Assembly (NCBI RefSeq): GCF_000308055.1
Contig: NZ_CAGY01000003.1
Span: 62,001 to 126,000 of the forward strand
From: Actinomyces sp. ph3
Lineage (GTDB): Bacteria; Actinomycetota; Actinomycetes; Actinomycetales; Actinomycetaceae
Direction of reading: 5' to 3'
Length of the DNA stretch: 64,000 nt
How positions within the stretch are numbered: position 1 is the first letter of the stretch; each line of letters begins with the position of its first letter. The notes under the pieces are model-generated. The model was not told the origin of the DNA. It searched no databases and saw only the letters and a list, made by a program, of their open reading frames with translations. Positions 44,465 through 52,573 of this stretch are shown one piece after another. Both the position numbers and the translations under genes were made by a program.

Positions 44465-44480
44465 GCACTAGATATTGTGC
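44465..44480. promoter_or_regulatory. NrdR box 2
   Basis: GCACTAGATATTGTGC, sharing its 14-base core CACTAGATATTGTG with box 1. It ends 40 bases before the nrdD start. Confidence 0.85.
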
Positions 44481-44520
44481 CCCACCACGATGTCAGTGTT
44501 GAAGCTCGGAAAGGAAAACC

Positions 44521-46392
44521 GTGACTACATCTCCCACAACACGCTATGACATCGATGCGATCTCGACCGTCGAGGAATACCTTGACCGCTCCGATTGGCG
44601 CGTCAATGCAAACGCCAATCAGGGCTACTCGCTGGGTGGCCTAATCCTGAACGCTGCCGGCAAGATGATTGCTAACTACTGGTTGGAGCGCGTCTACTCC
44701 CCTGAAGCAGGAGCAGCACACCGCAGCGGCGACATCCACATCCACGATCTCGATATGTTCGCGGGTTACTGCGCGGGATGGTCGCTCAAGCGACTGATCC
44801 AAGAAGGTTTCAACGGGGTCAGCGGGGCCATCGCCTCGGCACCCCCGAAGCACTTCTCTTCGGCGTGCGGGCAGATCGTGAACTTCCTTGGAACTTTGCA
44901 AAACGAATGGGCGGGAGCGCAGGCCTTCTCCTCCTTTGATACCTACATGGCCCCCTTCGTTCGCCTGGACAACATGACATACGAACAGATCGTCCAGAGC
45001 ATGCAGGAACTGATCTACAACCTCAATGTTCCTTCGCGTTGGGGCAGTCAATGCCCCTTCACCAACCTCACCTTCGACTGGACATGCCCGGATGATCTGG
45101 CTGATGAACACCCCCTCATTGGCGACGAAGTTGTGGATTTTACTTATGGCGAGCTCCAAGAGGAAATGAACCTCATTAACCGCGCTTTCATTGAGGTCAT
45201 GACCGGGGGAGACGCAGATGGCCGTGTCTTCACTTTCCCGATTCCCACCTACAACATGACTCCCGATTTTGATTGGGAGGGCGAAAATGTTGACGCGCTT
45301 TTCGAGATGACTGCAAAGTACGGCCTTCCCTACTTCCAGAACTTCATTAATTCCGACTTGGATCCCCACATGATCCGCTCGATGTGCTGCCGCCTGCAGC
45401 TGGACCTGCGCGAATTGCTCAAGCGCGGCAATGGCCTATTTGGTTCCGCAGAACTGACGGGCTCCATCGGTGTCGTCACAATCAATATGGCGCGTCTGGG
45501 CTACCGTTTCGCGGGCGACATGGACGGCCTCGTTAAAGAATTGGATCACTTGATTGACCTGGGTTCTCAGACCCTGGAAGCCAAGCGTGAAACCATTCAG
45601 TTCCACATGGATCACGGCCTGTTCCCCTACTCGAAGCGCTACTTGGGACACCTGAATAACCATTTCTCCACCATCGGCGTCAACGGCATGAACGAGATGG
45701 TTCGCAACTTCACGGGAGACCAGTACGACATCACCGATAAGTTCGGTTTTGAGATGTGCTGCTCGATCCTCGATCACATCCGTGAGCGCATGGTTGAACT
45801 CCAAGAGGCCACCGGCCACATGTACAACCTCGAGGCGACCCCAGCCGAAGGCACGACCTACCGCTTCGCGAAGGCCGACCGCCTCCACTACCCGGGCATC
45901 CTCCAGGCCGGCACCGATGAGCAGCCCTACTACACGAACTCCTCGCAGCTTCCCGTTGGCTACACCGACGACCCCTTCCAAGCCTTGGAAGATCAGGAAG
46001 TTTTGCAGGGCAAGTACACGGGCGGCACGGTTTTGCACCTGTACATGGGCGAGCGTATGAGCTCGGGTGCGGCCTGCAAGGAGATGGTGCGTCGTTCGCT
46101 GACCGCATTCAAGGTCCCCTACATCACCATCACCCCGACCTTCTCGATTTGCCCTGTGCACGGCTACCTCGCTGGCGAACACTTCACCTGCGAGAAGTGC
46201 GCCGAGGCTCACCCCGACCGCGAACCGCAAGAGTGCGAGGTCTGGACTCGAGTCATGGGCTACTTCCGCCCCGTGAAATCGTTCAATATCGGTAAGAAGG
46301 GTGAGTACAACGAGCGCACCATGTTCTCCGAGGCTGCGGCTTCGGATCACGGTGAACTGGTCAGTGCTTTCCCGCCGGTGGATCAGCGATGA
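44521..46392 (+). CDS. nrdD: Anaerobic ribonucleoside-triphosphate reductase
   Basis: 623 aa class III reductase that makes deoxynucleotides without oxygen, using a glycyl radical generated by NrdG. The radical site is Gly580 in TRVMGYFRP; the C-terminal metal site is C-x2-H and C-x2-C in SICPVHGYL and TCEKC. The core begins within 30 residues of the N-terminus (NANQGYSLGGL), so the ATP-cone found in E. coli-type NrdD is missing. GTG start follows GGAAAGGA. NrdR boxes lie upstream; the stop overlaps nrdG by four bases (ATGA). Secure identification. Confidence 0.97.
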   Translation: MTTSPTTRYDIDAISTVEEYLDRSDWRVNANANQGYSLGGLILNAAGKMIANYWLERVYSPEAGAAHRSGDIHIHDLDMFAGYCAGWSLKRLIQEGFNGVSGAIASAPPKHFSSACGQIVNFLGTLQNEWAGAQAFSSFDTYMAPFVRLDNMTYEQIVQSMQELIYNLNVPSRWGSQCPFTNLTFDWTCPDDLADEHPLIGDEVVDFTYGELQEEMNLINRAFIEVMTGGDADGRVFTFPIPTYNMTPDFDWEGENVDALFEMTAKYGLPYFQNFINSDLDPHMIRSMCCRLQLDLRELLKRGNGLFGSAELTGSIGVVTINMARLGYRFAGDMDGLVKELDHLIDLGSQTLEAKRETIQFHMDHGLFPYSKRYLGHLNNHFSTIGVNGMNEMVRNFTGDQYDITDKFGFEMCCSILDHIRERMVELQEATGHMYNLEATPAEGTTYRFAKADRLHYPGILQAGTDEQPYYTNSSQLPVGYTDDPFQALEDQEVLQGKYTGGTVLHLYMGERMSSGAACKEMVRRSLTAFKVPYITITPTFSICPVHGYLAGEHFTCEKCAEAHPDREPQECEVWTRVMGYFRPVKSFNIGKKGEYNERTMFSEAAASDHGELVSAFPPVDQR

Positions 46393-47114
46393 GCCTTGCG
46401 ACCTTGAGGGCCTCGGACCTGCAGATCGCAGGTCTGAGCCCCATGTCCAGCGTGGACTGGCCGGGGAAATTTGTGGCGACGGTATTCGCCCAGGGGTGCC
46501 CGTGGGCATGCCCGTATTGCCACAATCAGGCGATCATCGATCCGAAAATTCCCGGGGTGGTGTCCTGGGAGAAAGTTGAGGACCTGCTGGGCCGTCGAGT
46601 TGGTCTGCTGGACGGGGTGGTCTTCTCCGGTGGCGAGGCCACGCGCCAGTTGGCCCTTCTGCCGGCCATGCAGCGCGTGCGCGATTTGGGCTTCGAGGTT
46701 GGTTTGCACACCGCGGGTCCTTATCCTTCGCGTCTGCGTGAGATTTTGCGTTCCGACCTGGTTGATTGGGTGGGCATTGACATTAAAGCGATGTCGGGTC
46801 CCGCGTACGAGGCCGTGGCCGGGCGTCCTAACGCGGGTCCAAAAGCCTGGGAGAGCTTGGGCGAGGTGTTGGATTCGGGTGTCGCCTATGAGGTTCGCCT
46901 GACGGTGTATCCGGATGGTCCTTCCGATGCGCGCGAGGTTGCCGCGTGCGTCAAGGACTTGGGGGCAACTCACTTCGCTTTGCAGCAGGCTCGCGCTTTG
47001 GGGACAGCCCAGGGTTTTAACGCGGGGGACCGCGCGTGGGATATGGAAGTCGAGGCGATGGCTGAAGACATCAAGAAGCTTGGGTTTGAATCCTTTGAAT
47101 TCAGGCCTGCATAA
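46389..47114 (+). CDS. nrdG: Anaerobic ribonucleotide reductase activating enzyme
   Basis: 241 aa radical SAM enzyme that installs the glycyl radical on NrdD. The cluster motif C-x3-C-x2-C is CPWACPYC, followed by FSGGEATRQ, the SAM-binding GGE element. It is longer than E. coli NrdG and similar to the PflA-like type with opening LQIAGLSPMSSVDWPGK. It is translationally coupled to nrdD. A 14-base perfect hairpin at 47212-47247 probably ends the transcript. Confidence 0.95.
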   Translation: MSLATLRASDLQIAGLSPMSSVDWPGKFVATVFAQGCPWACPYCHNQAIIDPKIPGVVSWEKVEDLLGRRVGLLDGVVFSGGEATRQLALLPAMQRVRDLGFEVGLHTAGPYPSRLREILRSDLVDWVGIDIKAMSGPAYEAVAGRPNAGPKAWESLGEVLDSGVAYEVRLTVYPDGPSDAREVAACVKDLGATHFALQQARALGTAQGFNAGDRAWDMEVEAMAEDIKKLGFESFEFRPA

Positions 47115-47211
47115 AACAACGTGCTCGGCGACTCTGTGTTTTGGGGGAGCGTCGAGTGTGTGAGCGGCCGCTATGCGCGCTGAAGTGGGGTTGAGCGTGC
47201 GGTGCCGCAGC

Positions 47212-47247
47212 GTTGCCGGGAGTGCTTTAAGTTGCACTCCCGGCAAC
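47212..47247 (+). terminator. Hairpin after nrdDG
   Basis: GTTGCCGGGAGTGC, loop TTTAAGTT, GCACTCCCGGCAAC: perfect 14-bp stem about 100 bases after the nrdG stop. No T-tract. Confidence 0.6.
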
Positions 47248-47389
47248 TGCTATCTTCTGGTTTCCAGATAAGCGAAGCGCAGCCATTAAGCAGGGAACAC
47301 TTCCCTTGATTGCTGTTATTGCCCTGATTCTGACAATGGTGCTCTACTGAAATTCGGCGTAATTCGTGCGCAAAGTGCCATTCGTGAAG

Positions 47390-47395
47390 TAGGTT
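47390..47395 (+). promoter_or_regulatory. Leaderless-type -10 box of the LytR_C gene
   Basis: TAGGTT, six bases (AGTCCT) before the GTG at 47402. Confidence 0.5.
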
Positions 47396-47401
47396 AGTCC
47401 T

Positions 47402-47995
47402 GTGAGTGCACCACAACCCCAACTGTCCCGCCGCGAACTCTATCGCCGCGAACGCCAGCTTAAGCAGAATTCGGTCTTCTCGATCGTCGTTTCGGTGATG
47501 GCTGGACTCAGTGTCCTCAGCCTCTTGGTGCTCTCGGGAATTCTTCCCATCCCTTTCCTTAACGGCTTTTCCGCAAAAGTTAAGTACGCCTCGACGGGGG
47601 ATATCCCCTGCCCTAGCGAGGAAACTCAGCCTCTGGCTACGTCCTCGATCAAGGTACAGGTTTTCAATACGACGTCACGCTCGGGTGTTGCACGCGATGC
47701 ATCGGACATGCTCAAGAACGTGGGCTTCCAGGTGGCAGATCCTTCGAATTCCTCGCCTGAATATGCGGGCTCAGCTCAGATTCAAGCAGGTCCTCAGTCT
47801 GTTGATGCGGCCTACACCGTCGCGCGTTTCTTCCCCTCATCGAGAGTGACCTTGACCGATAACACCGAACCGGGAGTGACGGTCCTTCTGGGCTCGCTCT
47901 ACAACGGTGCCTTGACCGCTGAGGATCTGCAGCGTGTTCAGGAAAATCACGATGACCTTAAGGGTCCCAGCACCTGCTTGGCACTGCGGAAATAG
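47402..47995 (+). CDS. LytR C-terminal domain protein
   Basis: 197 aa. A basic cytoplasmic tail with a repeated Arg/Glu pattern (RRELYRRERQLKQ) is followed by one transmembrane helix (about 26-50) and an extracytoplasmic LytR_C domain (SIKVQVFNTTSRSGVARDASDMLKNVGF...VTVLLGSLYNGA). Such proteins associate with the cell envelope; no LCP catalytic domain is present. The start GTG is supported by TAGGTT six bases before. A short palindrome (TCACCCGCGCGGGTGA, 48002-48017) follows. Confidence 0.85.
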   Translation: MSAPQPQLSRRELYRRERQLKQNSVFSIVVSVMAGLSVLSLLVLSGILPIPFLNGFSAKVKYASTGDIPCPSEETQPLATSSIKVQVFNTTSRSGVARDASDMLKNVGFQVADPSNSSPEYAGSAQIQAGPQSVDAAYTVARFFPSSRVTLTDNTEPGVTVLLGSLYNGALTAEDLQRVQENHDDLKGPSTCLALRK

Positions 47996-48001
47996 CTGAG
48001 A

Positions 48002-48017
48002 TCACCCGCGCGGGTGA
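48002..48017. terminator. Short GC-rich palindrome between convergent genes
   Basis: TCACCCGCGCGGGTGA between the LytR_C gene and the convergent TetR gene. Confidence 0.5.
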
Positions 48018-48020
48018 GAT

Positions 48021-48575
48021 TTAGAAGTGCGCCTGAGAAACGTCAGGAAGTGAATCCAAGTACGCCAATGCAGCCGTGATCAGTGCACGGCGTTCCTGTG
48101 TGGTCAGATCGTAGGAATTGATGTGGTCGTGCACCCACAGGCCGTCGGCAATGATGTACAGCAGGTAAATATCTGGATCGGCCAAAATTTCTTCGCGAGG
48201 AAGCAACCAGGGACTTAAGATCTCATCCCACACCTCGGCGCCCTCTTCGCGCGTATGAGTATCGAGCGCCAAAAGAAGGTCTGCGCGGGTCGCACTTTGC
48301 GAGAGTACTTCCACGACGGCGCGCAGGCGTTCGCGGGCGGATAGTTCCTCGGGAGGGGCTCCCGCGGCCTCGAGAAGGCTTGCCCTCCATGACGAGGCCA
48401 AGTGCTCGTTGAGCGCCAAAAGTAGCGCAGTGCGAGAGGGGAAGTGGTAGAGAAGGCCGGATTTCGACATTCCCGAGGCCTTCGCGAGGGAGTCGTAGGT
48501 CAGTGCGTCCAGGCTCTTCTTATCGATGATCTCCAAGGCGGCCTGGATGAGCTGCGATTTTTTACTCGTGCGCAT
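48021..48575 (-). CDS. TetR-family repressor
   Basis: 184 aa. The N-terminal helix-turn-helix is LTYDSLAKASGMSKSGLLYHFPSRTALL, ideal for the family; the C-terminal ligand domain is acidic and Leu-rich. Its start lies 14 bases inside the end of the MFS transporter gene, so the two are cotranscribed, transporter first. It most likely regulates the transporter promoter, where the near-palindrome GTTAACACATAAC lies (50034-50046). The ligand is unknown. Confidence 0.88.
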   Translation of the reverse strand: MRTSKKSQLIQAALEIIDKKSLDALTYDSLAKASGMSKSGLLYHFPSRTALLLALNEHLASSWRASLLEAAGAPPEELSARERLRAVVEVLSQSATRADLLLALDTHTREEGAEVWDEILSPWLLPREEILADPDIYLLYIIADGLWVHDHINSYDLTTQERRALITAALAYLDSLPDVSQAHF

Positions 48576-50025
48576 ACTTGGTCTCCTTCGGATTGTCTTT
48601 GAGAAGTACTGCTGTTGCGATTGCAGCGCTCAGGGCAACTGCGATCGCAATGGATAGTGTCCATGTATAGGCGGTATCGATGGCGTTTGCGGCTATGGGT
48701 GCAAGAAGTGGGTCGTGGGCGGAAGCGTCCATGTTGTGGGCGACTTCGGGAGCCGCATTGAGAGTGTAAAACAGTGACATCAGTGAACCCAAGACCGCCA
48801 CCGAAAGCATCGTTCCAAACTCGTAGGAAACCGATTCGATTGCCGAGGCCATGCCGGTCCGGCGGGCTGGGGCTGAGCCGATGATTGCAGTTGAGGTGAC
48901 GCTCATAGCCAGGCCAGTTCCCGTACCTAGGAGTGCGAGCGCGATCATGAAGATGAGGAAGAGGTTTTCCTTGATAGCGATGATCGCAATGATTCCGGCG
49001 ATGCTTGCAATGACATAGCCGCCTGAAATGACGGTTCTAAATCCCAAGCGGTCGACGTAGCGGCCGCCCAAAATAGCGCCCGGGAATGCCGCTACAGCAA
49101 CGACGCCTGTGACAAGGCCAGCTTGGAGCGGAGTAAAACCTGCTGAGAGTTGAAAACGCTGGGTTGTCAGGATTTCCATTCCAGAGACCACAAACATGCC
49201 GAGGAATGCGCCGAGGAATCCCGCTGTGAAGAGGCGGCTGTGAAAGACATCAAGGGTCAGAAGAGGAACGTCTAGGTAACGCTGGCGATGGATGAAGAGC
49301 AGCATGCCGATGATGAATAGGACGATGCCGGTCGCGACAAGGGTCGTGTCAATAGGTGTGTGAGCAAGGTTTTCAATTGTGAGAACCAGGCCGACCATGG
49401 TGATCATCGCGTAGAGGGAGGACATGAAGTCCCAGCTGCGTTTGGGGTTGGGGTAATTGTCAGGCGCAAGAAGGTAAGTGCTGACCAAGGCGATGATGAC
49501 GATGGGAATGTTGATCAGGAACACCGCTCCCCACCACGTGTGAGTGAGAAGGAAGCCGCCCAAGAGTGGGCCGACGGCTGAACCGACGGTGGCTACGGAT
49601 CCCCAGATACCAATGGCGGTGTTGCGCTCGCGGGGTTCAAGGAAGGTCTGGCGGATGAGCGCAAGGGTTGAAGGCATGAGGACCGCAGCACCTGCGCCGA
49701 GGAATCCTCGTGCAGCGATCAGGATCGCGACATTTGGCGCAAATGCCGCAGCAGTGGATGCGAGACCGAAGATGACGAGTCCAACTTCGAACATGCGTCG
49801 GTGTCCGATCTTGTCTCCCAGGGTTCCGGTTCCCAATAGAAGGCCGGCCAGAACCAGAGGGTAGGCGTTGATGATCCACAAGCCTTGCTGATGGGTCGTG
49901 TGGAGTTCAGATCGAAGGGTAGGAAGAGCGACGTAGAGGATGGAGTTATCGGCTGCAACGATGAACAGCCCCAGTGAAATCACAAGAAGAAATGCCCATC
50001 GAGTCCGTGTCGATTCAGAGCGCAT
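48562..50025 (-). CDS. MFS drug exporter (DHA2, 14-helix type)
   Basis: 487 aa with about 14 hydrophobic segments. DHA2 features include the opening LFIVAADNSILYVALPTLRS (motif D1), GTLGDKIGHRRMFEVGL (motif A) and AVGPLLGGFLL (motif C), the type exporting drugs or dyes by proton antiport. TAACAT lies six bases before ATG 50025. It is followed by a TetR regulator that overlaps its 3' end. Substrate unknown. Confidence 0.9.
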   Translation of the reverse strand: MRSESTRTRWAFLLVISLGLFIVAADNSILYVALPTLRSELHTTHQQGLWIINAYPLVLAGLLLGTGTLGDKIGHRRMFEVGLVIFGLASTAAAFAPNVAILIAARGFLGAGAAVLMPSTLALIRQTFLEPRERNTAIGIWGSVATVGSAVGPLLGGFLLTHTWWGAVFLINIPIVIIALVSTYLLAPDNYPNPKRSWDFMSSLYAMITMVGLVLTIENLAHTPIDTTLVATGIVLFIIGMLLFIHRQRYLDVPLLTLDVFHSRLFTAGFLGAFLGMFVVSGMEILTTQRFQLSAGFTPLQAGLVTGVVAVAAFPGAILGGRYVDRLGFRTVISGGYVIASIAGIIAIIAIKENLFLIFMIALALLGTGTGLAMSVTSTAIIGSAPARRTGMASAIESVSYEFGTMLSVAVLGSLMSLFYTLNAAPEVAHNMDASAHDPLLAPIAANAIDTAYTWTLSIAIAVALSAAIATAVLLKDNPKETKYAHE

Positions 50026-50031
50026 GAGCAG

Positions 50032-50037
50032 ATGTTA
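50032..50037 (-). promoter_or_regulatory. Leaderless-type -10 box of the MFS gene
   Basis: TAACAT on the minus strand, exactly six bases before the ATG at 50025. It overlaps the palindrome TGTTAACA (50033-50040), a plausible repressor site. Confidence 0.5.
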
Positions 50038-50126
50038 ACACATAACTGTAACGGACATCCGGTTTAGTAAGCGAGCTACGCTCAGTAGGAAATCGTTGGT
50101 ATTAAGCGGAAATGAGGTAAATGCTA

Positions 50127-50158
50127 TGGCCGGGGTGTCCTTTCGGACACCCCGGCCA
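50127..50158 (-). terminator. Hairpin after the uracil permease gene
   Basis: TGGCCGGGGTGTCC, TTTC loop, GGACACCCCGGCCA: a perfect 14-bp stem 17 bases past the permease stop. Confidence 0.7.
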
Positions 50159-50174
50159 CAGTGATCAGAAACGA

Positions 50175-51542
50175 TCAGGCTTGAGTGGAGCGATGCCGTG
50201 AAGCGTAGGGCTCGCTCTCGAGTTCGGATCCTGCCGGAGCCGAAGCGGGCGAAGCCTGCTCAAGGTTGGTGCCACGCAGCTTCGAAATACCGCGCATGCC
50301 GTGGTAGACGATGATCGCAGCGGCGGTGCCCAGGGCGATGCCACCGAAGGTCATGCCTCTGATGTTCCAGGTGAAGTCGGCGATTGCGACAATCAGAGCG
50401 ATAGCAGCAGTGTTGAGGTTGACCGGGTTGGAGAAGTCAACGCGGTTCTGGACCCAGATTCGAACGCCGAGCATGCCGATCATGCCGTAGAGGACGGTAC
50501 CAGCGCCACCGAGGACACCCGAGGGAATCGTTGCGATGAGCGCACCGAACTTCGGCATGAGCGAGAGCAGGAAGGCGCAGCAGGCCGCGACCAGGTAGGC
50601 AGCCGTCGAGTAGACGCGGGTTGCTGCCATAACGCCGATGTTTTCGGCGTAGGTCGTCGTACCAGAACCGCCGCCCGCACCTGCGAGCATGGTGGAAAGA
50701 CCATCGGCGAAGAGTGCGCGACCCGTCAGGTCATCGAGGTTTTCACCGGTCATTGCGGAAACCGACTTCACGTGACCGACGTTTTCGGCGATGAGGACGA
50801 AGACCACGGGGATGAAGAGGCCCAGGGTGGAGACGGAGAAGGAGGGGGTGTGGAATTGCGGAAGACCGAACCAAGCGGCCTCGCGAACGCTATCGAAGTT
50901 CACCTCGTGCTGGATGACAGCAGCAATGTAACCGATGAGCACGCCGAAGAGGATCGAGAGGCGGCCGATGATTCCCTTGAACAGAACCGTGATCAAGCAG
51001 ATGGAGAGGATTGTGATGACTGCGGTGATGGGGCCGGTCTTCACCCAGTTCCATGCGGCGGGTGCAAGGTTCAGGCCGATGAGGGCAACGATTGCGCCTG
51101 TAACGGTCGGGGGCATGATCGCATCGATCCAGCGAACACCTGCGAAGTGAACGATGATGCCGACAAGAGCCAGGGTTGCACCGGTGGCGATGATGCCGCC
51201 CAGTGCGAAGCTCGGGCCAAGTTCCTTAGTTCCGGAGACCGCCAAGATCGGCGAAATTAAAGCGAAGGACGACCCCAAATAACTTGGGAGTCGTCCTGCA
51301 GTGATAAGGAAGAAGAGGAGCGTTCCAATTGCCGAGAAGAACAATGTCGTTGACGGTGGGAAACCGGTGAGCAAAGGAACCAAAAAAGTTGCCCCGAACA
51401 TTGCAACGACGTGTTGTGCGCCAATTCCAATTGTTCGAGGCCAAGAAAGACGTTCGCCGGGAAGAACTACGTCACCGGGAGCAATACTGGTGCCATCGCC
51501 ATGAAGTTTCCAGCGGAAGAATCCTGATTGTGCAACAGACAT
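50175..51542 (-). CDS. Uracil/xanthine permease (NCS2)
   Basis: 455 aa nucleobase:cation symporter, 12-14 helices. Family motifs: AQHVVAMFGATFLVPLLTGFPP near the N-terminus, the substrate-binding Glu in IAENVGHVKSVSAM, and GGGSGTTTYAENIGVMAATRV. These match UraA-type uracil carriers more than the purine branch (the YAEN element). A disordered tail of about 35 residues follows. A hairpin terminates the gene. It is divergent from the DUF4190 gene; the intervening 234 bases hold promoter-like sequence but no attenuator that I can identify. Confidence 0.92.
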   Translation of the reverse strand: MSVAQSGFFRWKLHGDGTSIAPGDVVLPGERLSWPRTIGIGAQHVVAMFGATFLVPLLTGFPPSTTLFFSAIGTLLFFLITAGRLPSYLGSSFALISPILAVSGTKELGPSFALGGIIATGATLALVGIIVHFAGVRWIDAIMPPTVTGAIVALIGLNLAPAAWNWVKTGPITAVITILSICLITVLFKGIIGRLSILFGVLIGYIAAVIQHEVNFDSVREAAWFGLPQFHTPSFSVSTLGLFIPVVFVLIAENVGHVKSVSAMTGENLDDLTGRALFADGLSTMLAGAGGGSGTTTYAENIGVMAATRVYSTAAYLVAACCAFLLSLMPKFGALIATIPSGVLGGAGTVLYGMIGMLGVRIWVQNRVDFSNPVNLNTAAIALIVAIADFTWNIRGMTFGGIALGTAAAIIVYHGMRGISKLRGTNLEQASPASAPAGSELESEPYASRHRSTQA

Positions 51543-51776
51543 GCTGCTAAATCTCCGATCAGTTGAAGGGTCTGGGCCGAAACCGGTCGGAACACCAGCA
51601 TAGACCGAAATCTGAGTATTGTGTAAAAGTGCTCGCTATGTGGCGCCTCACAGGACGGCCTTACTTCGTTCGGTTGCGGCCTAGTGCTGCAGTATTGACC
51701 TTGAAGGCATGAGATATGGCATGCTTGAGGAAGGAATCAATGTGTGTGTAGGTCGTAGGAGTATCGGAGGGTATTC

Positions 51777-52214
51777 ATGGCACTCAATCCCTATGCTCCC
51801 GGCGGCAGTGGGACAAGCGCAGCCAATGCTGCCAATCCAGCAACGGCCTCGACCGTCCTAGACCCCTATGGACCAACTCCACACTTAGGGCAGCCAAAGT
51901 CCGAACAGCCACAGAGCATGGTGTTCCCGGGCAGTGACGACACCTCGTTGCTTGATGTGTTTGCAAGCCCCGGTTACACCTCTCCCAAACCGCAGGTCAA
52001 TACGATTGCAAATATTGCGGCGTGGGTAAGCACGCTCTCAATATTCTTCTTTCCCGCGATTGCAGCCGTGATTCTAGGAATCATTGGACTTGTCGGTTCG
52101 ACGAGTATGAACGGTGTGGGACGCAGGGCGTCGATTGCGGCAATTATCGCCGGAGTTGTAGGGATTCTGATCTGGTTCCTGGTCTGGATGGCACTATTCT
52201 GGCGCTCTTCGTGA
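51777..52214 (+). CDS. DUF4190 membrane protein
   Basis: 145 aa. A Pro/Gly/Ala-rich hydrophilic region (about 75 residues) precedes two hydrophobic helices (IAAWVSTLSIFFFPAIAAVILGIIGLVG and IAAIIAGVVGILIWFLVWMALF), the arrangement of DUF4190 proteins. The start follows CGGAGG. No known function. Confidence 0.82.
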   Translation: MALNPYAPGGSGTSAANAANPATASTVLDPYGPTPHLGQPKSEQPQSMVFPGSDDTSLLDVFASPGYTSPKPQVNTIANIAAWVSTLSIFFFPAIAAVILGIIGLVGSTSMNGVGRRASIAAIIAGVVGILIWFLVWMALFWRSS

Positions 52215-52298
52215 GGGATTCCACGCTAAAAGCTGGCGTGAAAATTTCGTGATTTCGACGAATTCCGCTAGCATTACGGGGTGCGTGTTTCACGCTCC

Positions 52299-52383
52299 GG
52301 AGGATTCGCCTAGTGGCCTATGGCGCACGCTTGGAAAGCGTGTTGGGTGCAAGCCCTCGGGGGTTCGAATCCCCCATCCTCCG
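52299..52383 (+). tRNA. tRNA-Ser (GGA)
   Basis: Long-variable-arm tRNA: acceptor GGAGGAT/ATCCTCC with discriminator G, anticodon stem CACGC/GCGTG, loop TTGGAAA, anticodon GGA at 52333-52335. T-loop TTCGAAT. CCA is not encoded in full (GCA follows). Confidence 0.96.
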
Positions 52384-52389
52384 CAGTTG

Positions 52390-52420
52390 AGCCCGGATTC
52401 CTTGTGAATCCGGGCTTTTT
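52390..52420 (+). terminator. Terminator after tRNA-Ser
   Basis: AGCCCGGATT, loop CCTTGTG, AATCCGGGCT, then TTTTT. Confidence 0.9.
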
Positions 52421-52456
52421 GTTGGTTTTGAGGAGCCTAATAAACGGAATAGATCA

Positions 52457-52497
52457 GAATGGTGGTGTGGGAACTCTCTGCTCCCACACCACCATTC
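52457..52497. repeat. Perfect 16-bp hairpin downstream of the HSDR_N gene
   Basis: GAATGGTGGTGTGGGA and TCCCACACCACCATTC around a nine-base loop. Lies between the tRNA-Ser terminator and the end of the minus-strand HSDR_N gene; likely a terminator, but no T-run follows on either strand. Confidence 0.7.
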
Positions 52498-52573
52498 GGT
52501 AACTTGAACAGCTACTACTGGGGTTGCATCAATATTCTTTATAGCCCAGCCGGTATTCCAAAGCGATCCTGTT

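Noticed and set aside
47264-47350. Small hydrophobic frame ending in LPLIAVIALILTMVLY before the LytR_C gene
   Set aside because: No ATG, GTG or well-placed TTG start and no ribosome site; could be a decayed small membrane peptide, but it cannot be supported.
51267-51298. Inverted repeat (AGGACGAC...GTCGTCCT) within the uracil permease gene
   Set aside because: It lies in coding sequence, is imperfect, and fits the protein frame; no sign of a regulatory role.
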